A DNA stretch of 64,000 nt, from positions 62,001-126,000 of the forward strand of contig JALJCO010007885.1 of assembly GCA_023101725.1 (NCBI GenBank). The letters run 5' to 3'. Below, one piece after another: positions 58,189 through 64,000 of this stretch. The translations under genes and the position numbers were made by a program. This DNA comes from Atherinomorus stipes. Its lineage: Eukaryota > Chordata > Actinopteri > Atheriniformes > Atherinidae. Position 1 is the first letter of the stretch. Every line of letters starts with the position of its first letter. The notes below the pieces were generated by a model, which saw only the letters and a list, made by a program, of their open reading frames with translations, was not told the DNA's origin and searched no databases.

Positions 58189-59768
58189 TATACAGCTAGG
58201 GGAAAAAGTATTGAACCCGCCAACATTATTCTCAGAAAATATATTTCTAGGAGTATATGTTATACTATGTATATTTATAATATATTTCTCGTAATTTTTA
58301 CTGAATGTCGGCAGCAATCCAACTAATGCACACATACAAAGAAATCTTAACATTTATGTCCATAAATTAAGTTATGTGTAATATAGTTAAATGACACAAG
58401 GAATAAGTTTTGAACACATGAAAAAATGGAGGGACAAAAAGACATAGTAAAAAAGAAGCTGAAGTCTGTCAGTATTTAACAAGTAATTCTGTCCCCTATC
58501 AGTGCAAAGTAATGTCAGCTGGTTTAGTCCTGACTGATGCCTTTAAAAAGGTTTCTCGTCACCAAGGTGTCAGAAAAGAAGCATTCCATGATGGGTAAAA
58601 GCAAAGAGCTGTCTAAAGACCTACACAACCTTATTATTGCAAACACACTGAAGGCATTGGTTCCAGGTGCATTTCTAAACTTCTGAAAGTTCCAGTGAGC
58701 ATCATTTGGTAGGTGGAAAGAACACAGCATCGTCACAAACCGGCCATGGCCAGGTGCTCCTCGCAAAATTTCAGACAGAGGAGTCAGAACAATAATCAGA
58801 AAGGTTCTCCAACAGCCCAGGGCCACTAGTGCAGACCTTTAGAAAGACCTGGAACCAGCAGGTACAGTTGTTTCAGAGAAAACAGGAAGTATTGCACTCA
58901 ACTGCCATGGCCTTCATGCACACACACCACGCAAGACTCCATTGCTGAAGAAAAAGCATGTTGATGCTGGTTTGAAATTTGCAACACATCTGGAAAAACC
59001 CATGACATTCTGGGAAAATATAGTCTGGTCAGATGAGACCAAAACTGAACTCTTCAGATGCCATAAGTAAGACACAACATGTTTGGAGGAGAAGTGGAAC
59101 CACATTTGACCCCAGAAACACCATAGCAACAGGGAAGTTTGGAGGTGGGAACGCCATGGTATGGGGTTGTTTTTTTTTTTAGCATGTGGTACTGGCAGAC
59201 TTCATATCACTGAAGGAAAAATGAATGGAGAAAAGTAGAGACATTCTGGACCAGAATCTGCTGCCATCTGCCAGTTGCCGAAGATGAAAAGAGGCTGGAT
59301 CTTTCAGCAAGACAACCATCCCAAGCACACAGCCAAAGAAACGCTGAACTGGTTTAAGAAAACGAAAATAAAGCTGCTAGAATGACCCAGTCAATCACCT
59401 GACCTGAAAGAACTCAAGATCTGAGTTCACAGAAGAGACCCTGAAACCTTGAAGAATTGAAGGTATTTGTGAGAAAGAATGGACCAAAATCACTCCTGAG
59501 GAATGCATTCCACTGGTTTCTTCATACAGGAGGTGTCTTGCCGCTGGAATCACCAACAATGGCTTTTGCACTAAGTATTAAATAAATTTCAGTAAACATA
59601 TTCAATACTTATTCTGTATATATTACTATTTTACACATAATTCATGGACATAAATGTTAGGATTTCTTTGTATGTGTGCATTACTTGGGTTGTTGCCAAC
59701 ATCTGGTGAAAATTCCACGTCAATAGAAAAATGTTGATGCGTTCAATACTTTTTTCCCCCGCTGTATA
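58189..59768 (+). mobile_element. Tc1-like element, near full length, TA target duplication
   Basis: The element proper is 58191-59766, 1576 bp. The left end TACAGCTAGGGGAAAAAGTA and the complement of the right end TACAGCGGGGGAAAAAAGTA are inverted, and similarity extends inward for about 200 bp, including AATGCACACATACAAAGAAA. TA dinucleotides flank both ends (58189-58190, 59767-59768), as in all Tc1/mariner insertions. It contains a dead transposase gene. Confidence 0.93.
58591..59581 (+). pseudogene. Tc1-like transposase pseudogene
   Basis: The family's start is visible at 58591 (MGKSKELSKDLHN) and its end at 59579-59581, about the usual length of 330-345 codons. The N-terminal DNA-binding half is frame-broken soon after the start. 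In the catalytic domain, the WSDETKTELF block (59028-59057) keeps the first Asp and is followed by an in-frame TAA (59067-59069). The second catalytic block reads [20 protein letters not shown] (about 59297-59356), and the third PSQSPDL-like block (about 59385-59407) is followed by an indel. Stops and frameshifts make it inactive. The start was chosen because it matches the family N-terminus. It acts, in intact relatives, by cutting and pasting DNA at TA sites. Confidence 0.88.
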
Positions 59769-60715
59769 TCTGGCAAAAAAAATGATGGTATACAGATATA
59801 CAGATATGAAGCATGTTCACATATTGATTTAATTCTGAAAATACAAAAAACACAACAAAACAATGTAATACAGTAGTGAAATCCATATAAAATGTGTAGT
59901 TATATCACACAAAGGTCATACTTTGTTTCACACACTGGTGGGACAAAGTTAATATGTTTTCCACTTTATCAGACTTTGTTCAACTGCTTGAAAACACCTA
60001 GGTTGTCTTAGATATCACACCTTATTAGGGTATTTGGGGGTTTAAACATTTTTTAATTATAACTAAGTCAGGCTTCAATCTGTTCTTCTTTGTTAATACC
60101 TGTCCAGCTTTGGGGAAGACACTTTCACATGGCACAGAAGATGTTGGGATTTGTAGACATCTCCTGGCAAGCTTGTGAATATCAAGATAAACCGTTGTAC
60201 TTGAGTTCCAGTATTTTAATATGGGCCTCCTCCTTTAGAGGTAGGACTCAGCAAATAAGGTCACCTCCATCTTTTCACTTGAGGAAATAGAGCAGAAGGT
60301 GGTGAGCCCATTGTATTTATTTTATCATAAGACAAAGCAAGTTTTTTGCATAGCCCATTCCATGCACGGGAAAAGTCAAGTGCTTATAAAAGATATCAAA
60401 AGCAGTACAGCGGTGGTGCAAAAGAAGCATTAAAATAAAATAGTTCTTCAAAATTTTTATTCGGCCACTATTAGCATATTTGTCTCTTTTTCTAATTGAA
60501 TTAAATGTATTTTCATCTTTTTTTTTTTTTCAAAATAAATCTGATTAAACAATTTGCAATTGAGATCGTCTTCTGTTCGTGTTGTGAACAAATAGCTCGT
60601 GAGCAACTGTCTGCACACCTCTGGTGCCAATGCTGCTGCCCCAGCAGACGCTGAAAAGCTGATTGCACTTTCTACAACATAGAAGATATGCAGCATCTTG
60701 GGGCAAACATTAAAT
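59769..60715. other. Unassigned non-coding DNA
   Basis: No gene or element is recognised. 60090-60300 is non-repetitive sequence with a 66-codon frame of no recognisable type. A T run of 12 occurs at 60519-60530. Confidence 0.4.
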
Positions 60716-61190
60716 GATCTCAGCCTCCTTTAAAAATACTCTGTTCGACCTGTCTTGATGCTCCTCTCGTTGCATTTCCAGTCTAGTCTGTTGTCCAGCT
60801 AAAGATACTTGTATTCCTCCACTCTCTCCATGTCTTCTCCCAGGATGTAGACACTTTTGTTTGTGTTCAAGATGAGATGATTACTTCCACATCATCTCAC
60901 AACCTGACTGATCAGTTCTCTGCACTCACAGTATTTCTGCAGATAAGAGGACTACTTGCATTGGAAGCCTGAGGTGTACAGTGTGAAGAGAAATGGTGCG
61001 AGTACAGTTCCTTGTGGTGCTCCATTGCTGCCGACCACCCTTTCAGACTCAACCTTTCAGTCTAACTGTAATCTATTTGTTAGATAGTCATAAATCCAGG
61101 TGGCTGTGGAGGCATCCACCTGGAATTTGTGGAGCTTCTCATAAAATAGCAGGCTGCATTGAGTAATCAGCAAAAAATGATCCTCAAAGT
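60716..61190 (-). pseudogene. LINE reverse-transcriptase fragment (L2/CR1-like)
   Basis: On the minus strand, from about 61140 downwards, one frame reads EKLHKFQVDASTATWIYDYL, then TNRLQ, a stop, and the block ending GAPQGTVLAPFLFTLYTS (about 61023-60970). GAPQGT followed by LAPFLFTLYTSDF is the conserved region just upstream of the catalytic YADD-type box in L2/CR1-like and related LINE reverse transcriptases. A stop follows within ten codons, and the expected box is degraded (NTVSA-type sequence), so it is inactive. The ends of the LINE are missing. The clade name is inferred from the motif only. Confidence 0.75.
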
Positions 61191-62042
61191 GCTTCTTGAT
61201 TTTTCCAGATGAGAGTAGAAAGGTAGAAAAGATGGAACTTTACTTCTGGTTTTGAGGTAAAAGATTACTGTTGTGTGTGGCACTTATTTTGGACAGGAGG
61301 AAAAATGTACCCAGAGATTTAAAGGAGTTTAGACGGTATGGAGATGCCAGAACCGGAGATGTTCACACTGCAGTCACATTACTGCAGTTTCCCTTGGCAA
61401 CATCTTGCCAGGAGACGGTTGAACAAGACAGAGGGATAAATGGTGAAATGCGGGTGAGAGATCTCTCTGTAGAGAGAAGGCAGCTGTGTGCCAAGTCTTT
61501 TTCATTCCAACATGTTCTGACTCTTTTTACTCATTTATGTGATACTAAAAACCAAAACAGCTGACTCTTCAGCACTAAAAGTCCTGTTTTTGGTCCAGCT
61601 TATTTATTCCAGCAGTATTAAAGACCACCTCAGGTTTTGCCACTGTCATTGAATCATGACTGCCAAGCCTTTTTGTTTTGTGTCAAAATTGATAAGAAAT
61701 CTTTGTTTTCCACATACTGTATATACTCTTGAAGTAGTTTTCATTACTATTCTTGCAACATCTTTGAACACAAATCACATGGTTTTATGACCTGTAGGTT
61801 GGAATGTCAACACAATATTCAGGTTATTTTAGCTCCATCTTAGGCTTGATCAAATCCTGAGAGCTCATTTTAAATTTACCGCTGCTAAATACTCCAGTTT
61901 TCACCAAATAATTCCTAAATATAAAGGGTCAGAAATGAATGTGAGTCTCACATGTTTTTAATGTTTTTTTTTTTCTTGAAAACATCTTTGTGTTGAATCT
62001 ATCACATTGACATACTAAACCAATTTTAAACAAACCACATCA
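61191..62042. other. Unassigned non-coding DNA
   Basis: No recognised gene or repeat. A 97-codon plus frame (61271-61564) has no domain features. AT-rich from 61650 onward. Confidence 0.4.
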
Positions 62043-62612
62043 TACACTGCAACACTCAAATCTTAGAAAGTATATTTTTCTAATTTCTAGTCAAAATATC
62101 TCATCATACTAAAAATAAGACAAAATTACTTAAATAGAAACATTTCCGTAAGATACAAGATCTTGTTTTAAAGCAATGCATCTTGTTTTAAAAAATCTTA
62201 TCAAGAAAATTTTGCTTATGCCATTGGCAGAATTACAAGCAAAAAAATATTTTTTTACTTATTTTGAGAGTAGCCAAGATTTTTTTTTTTTTTTGCTTGT
62301 ATAAGGAAATAATTCAGCCAATGGCATGAGCAAAATTTTCTTGATAAGATTTCTTGGAAGAAGATGCATTGCCTTAAAACAAGATCTTATATCTCACTGA
62401 AATGTTTTTAAGTAATTTAGTCTCATTTTGAGTGTGATGAGATATTTTGACTAGAAATTAGAACAATAAACTTGCTAAGATTTGAGTTTTTGTAGTGTAT
62501 ATCTCACTGAAATGTTTCTCTTTAGGTAATTTTGTCTCATTTTGAGTGTAATGAGATATTTTGACTAGAAATTAGAAAAATATATTTAGTAAGATTTGAG
62601 TTGTTCAGTGTA
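62043..62612. mobile_element. Palindromic miniature element with duplicated right arm
   Basis: The left end TACACTGCAACACTCAAATC and the right arms, ending GATTTGAGTTTTTGTAGTGTA (split here at 62476-62499) and TTTGAGTTGTTCAGTGTA (62595-62612), are inverted repeats. The central part is a near-palindrome (GCCATTGGC / GCCAATGGC). The right arm occurs twice in tandem (62390-62498 and 62500-62612). There is no coding capacity. Another partial copy is at 49098-49318. Confidence 0.82.
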
Positions 62613-64000
62613 ATCCATTTACTCACACAAATAACTCACTCATTTATTATGTTGTGCTACTGTTTTTTTCTATTAAATACATATCTACTGTAGTTGCTTT
62701 ATATATAAAATATGCTTTTTTCCTTACCCTTGCCTATACTATGTTCACCCCCCATAAATACATTAAGTGCATGTTTTAATATAATCTTTTGGCCCTGTAG
62801 TGCCCAACTATTTAAAAGACTTTAGAGACTTATACTGACAAAATGAGAAACAACACACAGACGCTTTGCAGTCTGTCTCATCTGTTAACCCACCAAGTCT
62901 TCAATCACCCTCTTTTAAGCCCAAAGATTGAGGCTGCTTAGAGCGTTATTCCTTTATCCGATTGAAAGTTGGGACAAATAGAGCAATGGGCTGCAGTGGG
63001 GTTTTCTCTTGTTTCCCTTAAGAGCGTGGATGCAAAGACAATTACAGAGTTTGCGGGCACAGCAATGGGGAAGAAAACCACTCTAAGTCCATGTGGGATG
63101 TTCTGTCTTCGACTAATCTTCCCTTCCCCAAGTAGGCCAAAGTCTTTCTGGAGAAAGTCTTTTTGGAGGAACAGCAAAAGAACTTTGCCATTTTCCTGAC
63201 ACAATGAGTTTTTGTTCCCTCTTCACACTTTTAACTGTTGCCAGCTACGAAACTCATTGAGAGTGGCAAAAAGCTGCTCTAATCCGAAGATCACAAACAG
63301 ATATTGTGCATCTGTAACAACTTCCGTGCATGACATTTCTGCTCTGCCTTGATTATGATAACATATTTTACAATAACAGGTTAAAAAGAAATCCTATTTT
63401 CTCTATGCACACAGCTGACTTGTCATATGGAGAACTATGAACTGCTGCATTTAAATAATCTAAACTCATTCAAGAACTAGGTGCCAGTAGCAAGTAAAAA
63501 AGACCAAGCATTTTCCATTTCTTTTTGTTCCCAATAAAGTACATGCTGATTAATATGAAGTGACAGGCTGAGAGACACAGAGCGTTGGTTTCAATCGGAG
63601 CAATAATCAAGTGGGTGAGAGTGACCCTGGTATGGAGGCAGACAGGCTTCCAGCTGCCACCGCTCTGTGTCTCTTCCCCCTGTTTTAATTACAGGCTAGA
63701 CTTAATTAAAAGTTTCTGTGACATTTCTTAGTGGCTGGTGCTCACATCAATTAGAACATGCTTCCTGAGCCTCAATCCAAAGTCGAGAGGCTTTCTTTCT
63801 CTTTGCTTTTTTCCTGTCAATTGGAGACAAAATGTCACTTCTGTTTATTAGCTCCACGTAATTAAGTTAATTTGTCGCATACTGTATTTGTGGTTTCACC
63901 TCCCAAGAGGGTTGCGAGTTCTGACAGAATCAGCTGCTGGTGTTTGTGATGTCAGCATTTGGGACTTTCATGCACATCTGAAAGCCATTTTATATACCAG
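62613..64000. other. Unique DNA, possible conserved non-coding elements
   Basis: No gene is supported. From about 63530 to 63960 the sequence is complex, with several AATTA-type motifs (TTTTAATTACAGG, CTTAATTAAAAG, ACGTAATTAAGTTAATT) and CATCAATTAGAACATG. Such clusters are common in developmental enhancers. Conservation cannot be judged from one genome. Confidence 0.4.

Noticed and set aside
1..64000. tRNA, rRNA, retroviral LTR pairs or intact host genes
   Set aside because: None could be recognised by reading both strands; small or diverged RNA genes may have been missed without a covariance search.

Overview
The window looks like vertebrate nuclear DNA, most probably from a teleost (percomorph-type) fish. 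The grounds are the AT-rich, intron-like composition, the many short tandem repeats, and dispersed repeats of kinds abundant in fish genomes: Tc1-like elements, hAT miniature elements, TTAA-flanked miniature elements, and fragments of L1-like, RTE-like and L2/CR1-like LINEs. I found no complete protein-coding host gene in 64 kb. The open frames are short and scattered, and the long ones fall inside transposon remnants or homopolymer tracts. The window is therefore intergenic DNA, or the interior of very large introns. One exon-like frame (34741-34875, minus) is the only host-gene candidate I list, at low confidence.

Layout. 1-5081: unassigned DNA with a hammerhead-ribozyme-like motif (2431-2464), a hairpin, a GAATTTGAA array and a decayed miniature element. 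5082-13793: a TTAA miniature element (5082), an AT-rich inverted-repeat element (7478), another TTAA element (10819), an RTE-like LINE scrap (12383) and hAT miniature elements. 13794-18090: repeat-poor, with possible conserved non-coding stretches. 18094-21174: a 3.1 kb element with terminal inverted repeats, carrying a nested TTAA element. 21359-24458: microsatellites, an RTE-like LINE, hAT and Tc1 remnants, with a TTAA element inside a Tc1 copy. 26540-27680: a Tc1 copy split by hAT insertions. 30222-34375: a TTAA element and a common fish repeat of unassigned class. 34376-38978: mostly unique sequence. 38979-45481: a dense nest of elements, including an inverted pair, an L1-like tail and a long AAAG array. 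45482-48804: mostly unique. 48826-53040: more element remnants. 53344-55174: a homopolymer-dominated block that looks like poor-quality sequence or gap fill rather than real genome. 56478-62612: a hAT miniature element, a nearly full-length dead Tc1 element, an LINE reverse-transcriptase fragment and a palindromic element. 62613-64000: unique DNA with homeodomain-type AT motifs.

No pathway or operon can be described. What the sequence records is layered transposition. Two hAT insertions carry perfect 8-bp target duplications. Several unrelated-looking miniature families share the same TTAAAG tip. Every transposase or reverse transcriptase I can read is broken. I see no new biological system that stands up. 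The best leads are the hammerhead-like motif, the recurring TTAAAG element class and its nested insertions, the orphan exon candidate, and the anomalous block at 53.3-55.2 kb, which should be checked before anything is built on it.
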